A stretch of 64,000 nucleotides of DNA from Candidatus Iainarchaeum sp. (GTDB lineage: Archaea > Iainarchaeota > Iainarchaeia > Iainarchaeales > GCA-2688035). The notes under the pieces are model-generated. The model was given only the letters and a program-made list of their open reading frames with translations. It was not told the origin of the DNA and did not search any database. This document shows positions 15,038 to 22,515 of this stretch, in pieces. The translations under genes and the position numbers were made by a program. The DNA lies in assembly GCA_017610175.1 (NCBI GenBank), contig JAFCCO010000001.1:1-64000 (forward strand), in the 5' to 3' direction. Position 1 is the first letter of the stretch, and every line of letters begins with the position of its first letter.

Positions 15038-15785
15038 TTTTACCTGCTTTTTTTCCCTGGGGCCAGAGTTTGTCAAAGTAGTGTTTGAATGTGTCCGCAA
15101 TCGGCTTGTTGTCGTGCCATATTGCAAAGTGGTATTCAGGGCTTTCTTTTTTGAAGTCGCTGAGTGCAAGCACCACTTTTTTGTCGTCTATGATGAATGC
15201 GTTGAGCCCGTGCTCAAATTCTTTGAGTTCCTTTACGTTTTTCTTGACCGCGTTGTGCGGGAAAGCATTAAGCAGCTTTACTGTAACGTTGTTTGCCTTT
15301 GCTTTTGCAAGGGAATCCCCAAGCACGTTGTGCTTGTCCGTAATTTCTGAGAATGCAATAACATTGCTTTGTGCTTTTTCAATCTCTTGCCCGAGAATCT
15401 TTTCAAAGTCGCGTGCGTCTTTTACTTTCATGATGGTTTCGCCCTGCCTTGCGCCCCTCATTTTTTCAAGTGCTGAAAGTGAATTTGCAAATTCCTCTGC
15501 CTTGTCTTCGATTGCCTTAATCTCGTTTTTCTTCTCCCCAAGAAGCTGGTTGAATACTTTGCTTGCCTTGATTACGCGGTATTTTTTTGGCCGGCCCCGA
15601 ATCTCTATAACCAGGTTTTTCTTAACAAGCTTGTCGAGAACATCGTAGACCCTTGTTTTTGGGACCTGTGAAAGCCTGCTTATTTCGGGCGCTTCGCCCT
15701 CTTCAAGCCTGAATAGTGTGGAAAGGGTTTTTCCCTCGTACTCTGTTAGGCCAAGGCTTTCCAGCAATTCGTTTAGTCCGTCCAT
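15030..15785 (-). CDS. TrmB-family transcription regulator
   Basis: The 251 residues begin with a winged helix domain (about 1-75: LGLTEYEGKTLSTLFRLEEGEAPEIS, described as a helix pair, then VPKTRVYDVLDKLVKKNLV and a wing with GRPKKYR). A coiled linker (80-110) follows. The C-terminal domain has the phospholipase-D-like fold of TrmB proteins (VIAFSEITD, AFIIDDKKVVLALSDF, YHFAIWHDNKPIADTFKHYFD). TrmB relatives sense sugars or other ligands and block or activate promoters. The ligand here is unknown. It has its own promoter. Confidence 0.85.
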   Translation of the reverse strand: MDGLNELLESLGLTEYEGKTLSTLFRLEEGEAPEISRLSQVPKTRVYDVLDKLVKKNLVIEIRGRPKKYRVIKASKVFNQLLGEKKNEIKAIEDKAEEFANSLSALEKMRGARQGETIMKVKDARDFEKILGQEIEKAQSNVIAFSEITDKHNVLGDSLAKAKANNVTVKLLNAFPHNAVKKNVKELKEFEHGLNAFIIDDKKVVLALSDFKKESPEYHFAIWHDNKPIADTFKHYFDKLWPQGKKAGKNA

Positions 15786-15810
15786 GCTCAAAACAACTCA
15801 AATCTCTTCA

Positions 15811-15840
15811 ATATAATATACCTTTTTAATCTATTTAAAT
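15811..15840 (-). promoter_or_regulatory. promoter of the TrmB-like gene
   Basis: Two possible TATA boxes on the minus strand: TTTAAATAG at 15832-15839, giving a leader of about 25 bases, and GGTATATTATATT around 15810-15822, giving an almost leaderless message. The doubled AT elements could allow self-repression. Confidence 0.4.
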
Positions 15841-15868
15841 TTACCTTATAATGTTAAAAAATGAGGAT

Positions 15869-16666
15869 TTACTCGAATTTTACCGCGGCATAGCCTACAA
15901 CATTCAATGTGTCGCCTGTTGTTTCTGCAGAGCTTGTGTATTCAATAAGCGTTCCCTTTTTCATGCCTGCCTTTTCTGCGAGAATCATTGCTGTTGTGAT
16001 TGGGGCAAAGCCGCATATGCTGAGGTTTTTTTCAACAACCTTTGAGTGAAATTCCTTCCAGTCCATTTTTTCGATGAATTTGATTGCTTCAAGGTCGCGT
16101 TCCTTGGCTTCTTCTTCCCCCAAAAAATGGGAGAAGTCACTGCTTGCTATTATGCACGTTTTTTGGCCTTTTGAGGCCTCAAAAAGTGCCTTTCCAAGCA
16201 ATTCAAGGCTTGCAAGATCGTACACGCCCACTGAAATGGGCAGTATTTTTGCGTTTGGGAAAAGCGTTTGGATGAATGGGATTTGCACTTCGCAGCTATG
16301 TTCCCCTATGTGTGCGAGGTCGTCTGCGTCAATTCCGAGTTTTGAGAGCAGTTTTTTTCTGAATTCGACATCAATCTCTGCTTTGCCCAGGGGGGTTTTC
16401 CAGTGGCTTGCATCGCTTATGCTGATTCTTTCCCCAAGGCCTGTGTGGTTAGGCCCGATAATTATGTATAAGCCTACCTGTTCCAGTGCCTTGAATGCGC
16501 GTGCCGCTATTCTTCCTGAATAGGCGTAGCCTGCGTGCGGTGAAATGATAAATCGGCTTTTCTTCCCTTTGCCTGCTTTTTCAAGAAAGCCGTTTAGTTC
16601 TGCTGCAAGCTCTTCCTTGTTTGCGGGGTAGAAGCTTCCTGCTACTGCTGCTTCCCTTGTTTTCAT
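15869..16666 (-). CDS. MEMO1-family protein
   Basis: The 265 residues match the MEMO family: REAAVAGSFYPA at the N-terminus, SPHAGYAYSG with H44, GPNHTG with H74, GEHSCEVQIPF, ASSDFSHF, CGFAPITTAM and the C-terminal GDTLNVVGYAAV. The conserved His/Cys set forms a dioxygenase-like metal pocket; human MEMO1 has been reported to bind copper or iron. Function in archaea is unsettled. It is the last gene of the superoperon behind S2, a common archaeal neighbour. Confidence 0.9.
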   Translation of the reverse strand: MKTREAAVAGSFYPANKEELAAELNGFLEKAGKGKKSRFIISPHAGYAYSGRIAARAFKALEQVGLYIIIGPNHTGLGERISISDASHWKTPLGKAEIDVEFRKKLLSKLGIDADDLAHIGEHSCEVQIPFIQTLFPNAKILPISVGVYDLASLELLGKALFEASKGQKTCIIASSDFSHFLGEEEAKERDLEAIKFIEKMDWKEFHSKVVEKNLSICGFAPITTAMILAEKAGMKKGTLIEYTSSAETTGDTLNVVGYAAVKFE

Positions 16667-16693
16667 AAAAGTAGTTTGGGGGAAGGAGTTCTT

Positions 16694-17389
16694 TTATCTC
16701 CTTCTTTCTCGCCTAAAGCCGTCGTCCGAGCGCCTTCTTTGGAACCTGCCGCCTTCGCGCTGTTCGTCCCTGCTTTCTTCTTTGAGCTCGTATTCGAATT
16801 CCTCTATTGCTATTGAGAATTCATCGTCCTTCTTTATTTCGCCCTTGTGTTTCATGAATTCTCTTGCAAGAAGCCAGTATGTGAGTGCAAGGCTTTTTCT
16901 TCCCTTGTTGTTGATTGGAATTATTAGGTCAATGTCTTTGAGGGAGTTGTTTGTTGAGGCAAGGGCTATAACTGGAATGCGGAGCTTTACTGCTTCTGTT
17001 ACTGCCTGGCTGTCTGCCTCGGGGTCTGTAACTATTACAACTTCCGGCTCAATGAATTCTTTTCCAAGCGGGTTTGTGAATGTTCCCGGAACAAACCTTC
17101 CTTTTATCACTCTTGCCCCGATTGCTTTTGCAAATGCTTCCGCCGGCTTTTGCCCGTAAACACGCCTGCTTACAACAATTATTCTTGGGGCCTCATATCT
17201 TGAGATGAATTCTGCCGCAATCTGTATTCGTTTGTCTATGTTTTCAACGTCGAGAACGTTCAAGCCATCGTGCCTTTTTTTGAATATGTATCTCTTCATG
17301 TCTCCGGTTTTGAATTTTGTTCCGATGTGTGATCCTGTCTTCAGGTATCTGTCAAGTTCAACTAATGTGTTTTCTGCCATTTGAATCAT
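16694..17389 (-). CDS. rps2: ribosomal protein uS2
   Basis: The 231 residues contain the S2 core: [59 protein letters not shown] and [14 protein letters not shown]. The C-terminus carries an added Arg/Gly/Asp-rich tail (about residues 205-231) resembling RGG segments that contact RNA. The ATG at 17389 overlaps the Rpo10 stop as ATGA; an in-frame ATG at 17380 is also possible. Confidence 0.95.
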   Translation of the reverse strand: MIQMAENTLVELDRYLKTGSHIGTKFKTGDMKRYIFKKRHDGLNVLDVENIDKRIQIAAEFISRYEAPRIIVVSRRVYGQKPAEAFAKAIGARVIKGRFVPGTFTNPLGKEFIEPEVVIVTDPEADSQAVTEAVKLRIPVIALASTNNSLKDIDLIIPINNKGRKSLALTYWLLAREFMKHKGEIKKDDEFSIAIEEFEYELKEESRDEQREGGRFQRRRSDDGFRRERRR

Positions 17390-17580
17390 TTCCGGTATTT
17401 CATTATGTCGTCGATTAAGTCTGCTTGCGTGAAAACCATTCTTCTGCAGCAGTATCTTGTTACTCCAAGGTCATCGAGGGCCTTTTCCGGCGACTCGCCG
17501 TTTTTTACCTTTTCTATGAATTGTTCATAGAGGCTTCCAATCACTTTTCCGCATGAAAAGCATCTTACAGGCACCATCAT
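17386..17580 (-). CDS. rpo10: RNA polymerase subunit Rpo10 (RpoN)
   Basis: Sixty-four residues with the zinc-bundle signature: CFSCGKVIG (C7, C10) and RYCCRRM (C44, C45). It anchors the Rpo3/Rpo11 assembly platform. In many archaea rpoK follows between rpoN and rps2; here S2 follows with a 4-base overlap, so rpoK must lie elsewhere. A second ATG one codon downstream may be the true start. Confidence 0.96.
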   Translation of the reverse strand: MMVPVRCFSCGKVIGSLYEQFIEKVKNGESPEKALDDLGVTRYCCRRMVFTQADLIDDIMKYRK

Positions 17581-17600
17581 TTTTCATCACTCCGACAATT

Positions 17601-18041
17601 TTACCTTTTACTCTTTTGTTTCTTTGCACGAGCGCTTGTTCCAAGTGGTTTCTTTGCTTCCTTTCTTCTTGGGTCGTCCACTAAAAGCAATCTGTCGTAT
17701 CCTAAAAACGTTTCCTTAAGCTTTTTGTCTTTACTAAAGTCAACAAGTGCCTTTGCGATTGCGCTTCTTGCAGCAACTGCTTGGCCCATAAATCCGCCGC
17801 CGCTTATTTTAATGCTGATGTCTGCTTTTTCTGCGACATCTGGTGCGAGAATAATTGGCTCTTGGATAAATCTTTTTACTCGGGTAGGAGTTATTGTGTC
17901 AATGTTCATGTTGTTAATTTTTACCTTTCCTGTGCCCTTTTTGATTACCGCTCTTGCGACTGCGGTTTTCTTCTTGGACTTTGTGTTTAGCCCTGTTTTT
18001 CTCTTTCTTTTCTTTTTTACAACGGCAATTTCTTCAGCCAT
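17601..18041 (-). CDS. rps9: ribosomal protein uS9
   Basis: The 146 residues carry a lysine-rich head (VVKKKRKRKTG), the KKTAVARAVIKKGTGKVKIN start of the S9 fold, GGGFMGQAVAARSAIAKAL, and the C-terminal DPRRKEAKKPLG with a basic tail that reaches the P-site tRNA. The head makes it a little longer than typical archaeal S9. Confidence 0.95.
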   Translation of the reverse strand: MAEEIAVVKKKRKRKTGLNTKSKKKTAVARAVIKKGTGKVKINNMNIDTITPTRVKRFIQEPIILAPDVAEKADISIKISGGGFMGQAVAARSAIAKALVDFSKDKKLKETFLGYDRLLLVDDPRRKEAKKPLGTSARAKKQKSKR

Positions 18042-18042
18042 G

Positions 18043-18465
18043 TTACCACTTTGCTCCTAATAGTTTTGTGAGTTCTCCGAGGACAACATATCTTCTTGTC
18101 TCGTCCACTTTGAACTTTGAAAGGTCAACGACCTCTTGATCCTTATACTTTGCAGGTGTTCCGATAAAAACCTTTACCCTTGCAATCGCGTCCTTTCCTG
18201 TTTTTCTCTTGATTGGGACCATTCCCCTAATTGAGGATCTCATAACCCTGTCCGGCATTCTGCTGAACTTTGGGCCGTGCTCAGGGTTTCCCTTTACATT
18301 TCTGTCAAATTTTGTTTTGTATTTGTGAAGGAGGTCGTTTTTTGTTCCGGTGAGCACAACCTTTTCTGCGTTCACTACGACAACCTCTTCCTTTTCAAGC
18401 GCTTTTTTTGCACAGAATGAGGCCACTCGCCCCATAACCAGTCCGTCTGCGTTTACAAGAACCAT
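18043..18465 (-). CDS. rpl13: ribosomal protein uL13
   Basis: The 140 residues include LVNADGLVMGRVASFCAKKAL, VVVNAEKVVLTG, the PDRVMRSSIRGMVP basic block and the C-terminal YVVLGELTKLLGAKW. The ATG at 18465 is preceded by AGGTGA that overlaps the L18e stop; a GTG three codons upstream is less likely. Confidence 0.95.
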   Translation of the reverse strand: MVLVNADGLVMGRVASFCAKKALEKEEVVVVNAEKVVLTGTKNDLLHKYKTKFDRNVKGNPEHGPKFSRMPDRVMRSSIRGMVPIKRKTGKDAIARVKVFIGTPAKYKDQEVVDLSKFKVDETRRYVVLGELTKLLGAKW

Positions 18466-18474
18466 TTTTTTCAC

Positions 18475-18834
18475 CTAACAAATTATCACTACGTCGCTTG
18501 GCTTTATTTTCGCCTCAAGCGCTTCTGCAATTGACATTGCTTTTCCTTTCTCCAAAATTTTTGCCTTTGCCGATTCACTGTATTCGAGGGCTACAACATT
18601 TAATGCCTTTTCAACGTTTCCGAATCCAAGTACTTTGCCTGGGACCAGCAGGTATTTTTTGTCGCTTTTTATTGAACCAAGTTTCCAGAGGTTTACGGAT
18701 GCACGTCGCCTTCTTGGCTTTTTCAGCCTTTCAGCTATGTCTTTCCAAATTACTTTCTTTTCTTTTCTTGAGGTTTTCTCAAGCAGGGCAATTGCCTGTA
18801 ATACTTCTTCGTTTCTTGGTCCTCTTCCTTTCAC
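18475..18834 (-). CDS. rpl18e: ribosomal protein eL18
   Basis: The 119 residues (GTG start) show RKEKKVIWKDIAERLKKPRRRRASVN, VPGKVLGFGNVEKAL and the IAEALEAKIKPSDVVII end typical of archaeal L18e. First protein gene after the tRNA-Leu inside the superoperon. Confidence 0.94.
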   Translation of the reverse strand: MKGRGPRNEEVLQAIALLEKTSRKEKKVIWKDIAERLKKPRRRRASVNLWKLGSIKSDKKYLLVPGKVLGFGNVEKALNVVALEYSESAKAKILEKGKAMSIAEALEAKIKPSDVVIIC

Positions 18835-18866
18835 TTCAAAACACCGCTTTTTTTTTCTTAATTCAT

Positions 18867-19006
18867 TGCAGGAGGGAGGATTCGAACCCCCGAAGGCACT
18901 AAGCCACAGGATCGCTCAACTTTCCCCTTCCGCTTAAATTTAATACAATAATTCTTTTGGAGATTGTTCTTAAGTCCCGCCCCTTTGGCCACTTGGGTAC
19001 TCCTGC
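18867..19006 (-). tRNA. tRNA-Leu(UAA) with a canonical intron
   Basis: Exon 1 is 18969-19006 and exon 2 is 18867-18912. The acceptor GCAGGAG pairs perfectly with CTCCTGC, followed by discriminator A; CCA is not encoded. The anticodon loop is CTTAAGA with anticodon TAA, the stem CGGGA/TCCTG. A long variable arm and TTCGAAT T-loop make it class II, as expected for Leu. A 56-base intron splits the loop after position 37. The gene sits between rpo3 and rpl18e in the same orientation, so it is probably cut from the superoperon transcript. Confidence 0.95.
18913..18968 (-). other. archaeal tRNA intron with bulge-helix-bulge
   Basis: The 56-base intron lies at 37/38. Pairing C32-T33-T34-A35 with intron bases -6 to -3 gives a 4-pair helix flanked by two 3-base bulges (A36 G37|A1 and C-2 G-1|A38), each cut between the second and third base. 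Inner pairing continues with CTCC to GGGG. This is a standard substrate for the archaeal splicing endonuclease, with RtcB as the ligase. Confidence 0.8.
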
Positions 19007-19034
19007 ATTCCTCCTAAATAACATCATACTTAAT

Positions 19035-19628
19035 TCATTTAATTTTTTTCATTTCCTTTTCAAATGCAGTTGTTTTTTCCTGCAATAATTTTACCGCGCC
19101 GTCGAGAATTTCCTTGTTGCTTAAGCTTCCGCTTGATTCGAGCTCAAACTCATATGTTTCTGAATCCTTCTCGTCCTGTGTGAATGTGGCAATTGCCGGC
19201 TGCCACTTTACGTGTTCCCTTCCTGAAAGCATAACCGCATTCATTTCAAGCTTTACTTTCTGGTTCTTTCCAAGCTTAACAATTGGGATTTTCTTGTCCG
19301 CAATTTCAATCTTTGGGTCTGTGCTCTTCAAATCCTTTGAATAAACCATTGCAGGGCCTTCTTTTTCAAGAACGAGCTTTACTGACTCGCCTTTCTTGTA
19401 GCCTTTTACATCGGTTTTGACAGGGAGCATTCCAAGCCTGTGTGCAAGGAACTCATCAAACATCACCGAATCGTTTTCGTAGATTGAAACGTCCTCTATG
19501 CTAAGGCAAGGCACGTCCTGCATGATTGTTCTTCTAATTGCGTTTATGAATGCGCTGTCCACTCCCTTAATTTGGAGTTTGAGGACACCGTGTTCTTCGG
19601 AAACTTTTTTGACAGAAACCATAACCAT
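19035..19628 (-). CDS. rpo3: RNA polymerase subunit Rpo3 (RpoD)
   Basis: The 197-residue alpha-like subunit on the assembly platform. Visible are DSAFINAIRRTIMQDVPCLSIEDV, EFLAHRLGMLPVKTD, and the GREHVKWQPAIATF segment. The cysteine cluster for Fe-S that some archaeal Rpo3 proteins have is missing. ATG at 19628 or 19622; the GGAG upstream fits the second better. It ends the S13-S4-S11-Rpo3 conserved block. Confidence 0.95.
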   Translation of the reverse strand: MVMVSVKKVSEEHGVLKLQIKGVDSAFINAIRRTIMQDVPCLSIEDVSIYENDSVMFDEFLAHRLGMLPVKTDVKGYKKGESVKLVLEKEGPAMVYSKDLKSTDPKIEIADKKIPIVKLGKNQKVKLEMNAVMLSGREHVKWQPAIATFTQDEKDSETYEFELESSGSLSNKEILDGAVKLLQEKTTAFEKEMKKIK

Positions 19629-19646
19629 TTTCTCCGTTAGTTTTTT

Positions 19647-20033
19647 TTATTTCTTCTTGCCCCTGAATTTCTTTTTTTTTCTGCATCCGTCGTGCGGGAT
19701 TGGGGTAACGTTTTCGATTGCTCTGATTATCAGCCCGTTTCTTGTAAGGCTTCGAATTGTGGCCTCACTTCCTGAACCTGGGCTGTTTGATTTATTTCCC
19801 CCTGTTCCTCTGACTTTTACGTTTACCTCGGTAATTCCCTTGTCTCTTGCTTTATCTGCAATAATTTCCGCTGCTTTCATTGCAGCGTAAGGGCTTCCTT
19901 CCTTGTGCTGTGCTTTTACAACCTCTCCGCCCGAAGACTTTGCGATTGTCTCAGCGCCTGTAAGGTCTGTAAGCAAAAGAATTGTGTTGTTGTGGGAGGC
20001 ATAAATGTGAACTATTCCCCTGTTGCTACTCAT
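19647..20033 (-). CDS. rps11: ribosomal protein uS11
   Basis: The 128 residues include [63 protein letters not shown] and the [17 protein letters not shown] end. It overlaps the S4 stop by 8 bases. Confidence 0.96.
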   Translation of the reverse strand: MSSNRGIVHIYASHNNTILLLTDLTGAETIAKSSGGEVVKAQHKEGSPYAAMKAAEIIADKARDKGITEVNVKVRGTGGNKSNSPGSGSEATIRSLTRNGLIIRAIENVTPIPHDGCRKKKKFRGKKK

Positions 20034-20823
20034 CTGCCTTCACCTCTTTCTTTTTTTCTTCTTTGGCCGGTGTTTCAGCTTCGGTTTTAGCTTCTTCAAC
20101 AGCGGGCTTTTCTTCCTTTTTTTCCTCTACTGCTTTAGGCTTTTTCTCTGCGGCTTCTTCCTTCTTCTCTGTTTTGGTTTCTTCCACCGGAGCCTCAACT
20201 TTTGCCTTTTTTTCAGCTTCCTTTACTTCCTCTTTCTTTTCTTCTGCTGCTTTAGGCACCTTTTCTTCCGGCTTGGCAGCTGCACCCTTTGGAACAACGT
20301 CCTCAAATGCTTTTTTTGTTTCCTTAACCATTTTTGCCTGCACTTCCATTGGCTTTCCGTAGTATTTAATCTTGTTTTCCTGGTCTGCAAGAACCAAAAA
20401 GCTTGGTGCCGTAACTCTCTTGCCTTCAACTGCAATGTGCCCGTGCACAACGAACTGCCGTGCCTGTGTTGCTGTGTTTGCAAGGCCTTTTCTTAGGACT
20501 ATTGTTTGCAGTCTTCTTTCAAGGATGCTTTCTGTTGTAAGTGTCAGCACATCATCAAGTGTTGCGTTTCCTGTGAGCAGTCCAAGCCTTGCAAGGCTTC
20601 CCACAAGTTCCTGTTCCCTTCTCAAGCGCTCTTCAAGCGGCAGGGCAAGGAGCTTTCTTGCGTTTTCCCTTTTCTTTCTCAGAATGGTTTCAAATTTCCA
20701 GAGTTCCCTCTTGTTTTTGAGCCCGTACTTTTTGACTATTACCTTTTCAGTGCCAAGCCTTTCCTTGTCGTGCGGCTTCCTGGGTGTTTGGTATTGCTTT
20801 TTTGTTTTCTTTGGGTCTCCCAT
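20026..20823 (-). CDS. rps4: ribosomal protein uS4 with long charged tail
   Basis: Residues 1-175 are archaeal S4: [33 protein letters not shown], and the S4 RNA-binding domain ([25 protein letters not shown]). Residues 176-265 are a low-complexity tail of Lys, Glu, Ala, Pro and Val. Archaeal S4 is usually 160-190 residues, so the tail adds about 85. The same tail style occurs on several other proteins here. Confidence 0.95.
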   Translation of the reverse strand: MGDPKKTKKQYQTPRKPHDKERLGTEKVIVKKYGLKNKRELWKFETILRKKRENARKLLALPLEERLRREQELVGSLARLGLLTGNATLDDVLTLTTESILERRLQTIVLRKGLANTATQARQFVVHGHIAVEGKRVTAPSFLVLADQENKIKYYGKPMEVQAKMVKETKKAFEDVVPKGAAAKPEEKVPKAAEEKKEEVKEAEKKAKVEAPVEETKTEKKEEAAEKKPKAVEEKKEEKPAVEEAKTEAETPAKEEKKKEVKADE

Positions 20824-20835
20824 TCTTAATCACCG

Positions 20836-21363
20836 TTATTTCTTGTTGTCCTTTTTCCTAACTCCTACTGTGCCACCTTTTCCTCGGTGTGTGGACTTTG
20901 TTCTTTGTCCCCTTACCGGGAGGCCCCAACTGAGCCTTAGGCCGCGGTAGGATTTGATTTCGTTAAGCCTTTGCAAATCCTTTCTTTTTGCAAAATCAAG
21001 GTCTGCCATGATAACGTGCCTGTCTTGCCCGTCTTCAATGTCTTTTCTCCTGTTAAATGTCCAGCTTGGCAGATTGTGCTTGCCTGGGTTTTGCACGATG
21101 TCCTCAAGCTTTGAGTCCATTGATTCATCAAGCTTTCCAAGCAGTGTTTCCATTTTTGTCCCTGTTTCTTTTTCAAAAATAATTGCGGAGTTTCTTGCGG
21201 CCCTGTGGCTTATGCCTTTTATGCCCTGAAGTGCCCTGTGGATTGGAAGCTCTCCGTTGAGGTCCTTTCCGGATATTCTCACAATATACCTTAGGTCTGC
21301 CTTTGGTTCTGCGGGAGGTGCCGACGTTGGTTTTTCCTGTGTTTCCTTTTTATTTTCACTCAT
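20836..21363 (-). CDS. rps13: ribosomal protein uS13
   Basis: The 175 residues have a polar N-terminal extension (about 1-22), then YIVRISGKDLNGELPIHRAL, GIKGISHRAARN, the helical middle, and the RGLRLSWGLPVRGQRTKSTHR C-terminal block described in parts (GLPVRGQRT, THRGKGG). It starts the S13-S4-S11-Rpo3 block, 6 bases after L14e. Confidence 0.95.
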   Translation of the reverse strand: MSENKKETQEKPTSAPPAEPKADLRYIVRISGKDLNGELPIHRALQGIKGISHRAARNSAIIFEKETGTKMETLLGKLDESMDSKLEDIVQNPGKHNLPSWTFNRRKDIEDGQDRHVIMADLDFAKRKDLQRLNEIKSYRGLRLSWGLPVRGQRTKSTHRGKGGTVGVRKKDNKK

Positions 21364-21368
21364 TTAAA

Positions 21369-21596
21369 TCACTCTTTCAAAAGTTTTGCAATGTCCTTTT
21401 GGGTTGTGCTTTTGCTTACCTTAATTATTTTGTCAAGTGGCATCAAATGCTTGAGGTTGCATTGCTTTTTCTTAATTTTTTCTCCAATAATTGTTGCGAA
21501 GCTCTTTTTCTTGTCCAGCTCGAGGACTACAACTTTTTGTCCCGCGGTTCTTCCTGCGAGTTTAACGCAGACTGTTCCAATTTCGAGGCCGGTCAT
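21369..21596 (-). CDS. rpl14e: ribosomal protein eL14
   Basis: Seventy-five residues with the KOW-like EIGTVCVKLAGRTAGQKVVVLE and KQCNLKHLMPL, as in archaeal L14e. In many archaea cmk precedes and cbf5/truB follows; both are missing, and L14e abuts L34e and S13 directly. Confidence 0.92.
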   Translation of the reverse strand: MTGLEIGTVCVKLAGRTAGQKVVVLELDKKKSFATIIGEKIKKKQCNLKHLMPLDKIIKVSKSTTQKDIAKLLKE

Positions 21597-21928
21597 TTAG
21601 CTTCCTCTTTTACATTCAAAAACTGTCTAATCTTGATTTCAACGTCTGAAACGTCCTTAAGTTTGTTTTCAACTTTTCCTCTTTCTTCAGCAACAATGCG
21701 CCTGCATTTTGTGCAAAGCACGCCTCCAAACGGAACGCTTGGCCTTTTCTTTGTTTTGCTGAGTTTTGAAACTTCTGAAACTTTTTTGCCGTGTGGGACT
21801 CCATGGAGCTCTGCTTTGCAGATGCCGCACTTGTGCTTTGCGGTCTTTTCCCTAACGTAGTACTCTTTGGTGCTTTTTACGACACGTCTTTTCTTCTTCT
21901 TTTTTGTTTTTTGCCCTGGAGAAACCAT
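21593..21928 (-). CDS. rpl34e: ribosomal protein eL34
   Basis: The 111 residues start MVSPGQKTKKKKKRRV and carry two CxxC pairs (KCGICKAELHGVP and LCTKCRRIVAEE), the L34e zinc ribbon. The C-terminus from about residue 85 is a charged extension (KVENKLKDVSDVEIK). ATG 21928 is chosen over the in-frame start nine bases upstream. It overlaps L14e by 4 bases. Confidence 0.92.
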   Translation of the reverse strand: MVSPGQKTKKKKKRRVVKSTKEYYVREKTAKHKCGICKAELHGVPHGKKVSEVSKLSKTKKRPSVPFGGVLCTKCRRIVAEERGKVENKLKDVSDVEIKIRQFLNVKEEAK

Positions 21929-21940
21929 ATTCAACACGCT

Positions 21941-22408
21941 CTATTTTTCAAATTTCTTCATTGCAAAGTTTGCAATTATTCCAAGTGTAAGTGAACTGTA
22001 GATATACCACCAAAGCCAGCCGAGAGTCGATGTAATTTCAAAGCTGAAATCGCGGTGCACTACTGGCAGGGAAAAAGGCAGGTTAATCCATTCGCCGCCG
22101 TAGGTTGCCCCAAGAAACCAGAATACCCCGATGAATATTGGGAATGAAACAATCATGTGCTTCATTGTTCCCCTCATACTATCGTTCATGAGTTCCAGCA
22201 TTTCACCCTGGAGTTTTTCAACCTCGTCCTTGCTTTTCTTATCTTCTTTTCCCGACAGCTCTTTGATTCTTTTTTGCTGTTCTTTCATTTTTTCCTGATT
22301 TGCTTTCATTTTCTTTTTGTCAAGCAGCTTTTTTTGAAGGATTTGTGAGACTAGGACCATGGCAAGTGAAACCAATGTTATCTCCAGCATGATATTCTCC
22401 AAAAACAT
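21941..22408 (-). CDS. DUF106/EMC3-type membrane protein insertase (YidC/Oxa1 superfamily)
   Basis: The 155 residues have a first membrane helix (about 8-24), a long cytoplasmic coiled coil rich in Lys/Gln/Glu (28-78), and two further membrane segments (about 87-103 and 128-150). This matches archaeal DUF106 proteins, which are related to YidC, Get1 and EMC3 and insert membrane proteins. It sits beside secY as in other archaea, but adk, often between the two, is missing. A strong AAGGAGG site precedes the ATG at 22408, and it has its own TATA box. Confidence 0.9.
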   Translation of the reverse strand: MFLENIMLEITLVSLAMVLVSQILQKKLLDKKKMKANQEKMKEQQKRIKELSGKEDKKSKDEVEKLQGEMLELMNDSMRGTMKHMIVSFPIFIGVFWFLGATYGGEWINLPFSLPVVHRDFSFEITSTLGWLWWYIYSSLTLGIIANFAMKKFEK

Positions 22409-22480
22409 TCAAATTGCCTCCTTGAGGTTAGAAAACTCGTATTTTGAATAGCTTTCGCTAATATTAATTGTTGATGCAAT

Positions 22481-22490
22481 GAAATATAAA
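22481..22490 (-). promoter_or_regulatory. TATA box upstream of the DUF106 gene
   Basis: TTTATATTTC on the minus strand, preceded by CAAAGCA as a possible BRE, in the 107-base gap after secY. Initiation near 22461 gives a leader of about 50 bases with AAGGAGG. It marks an internal promoter for DUF106-L34e-L14e-S13-S4-S11-Rpo3. Confidence 0.55.
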
Positions 22491-22515
22491 TGCTTTGATT
22501 GTCTCCCTATTCCGC

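Noticed and set aside
19005-19016. AGGAGG followed by ATG just before tRNA-Leu, as a leader peptide
   Set aside because: The spacing is one base and the frame is simply the tRNA sequence read for 12 codons; chance is the better explanation.
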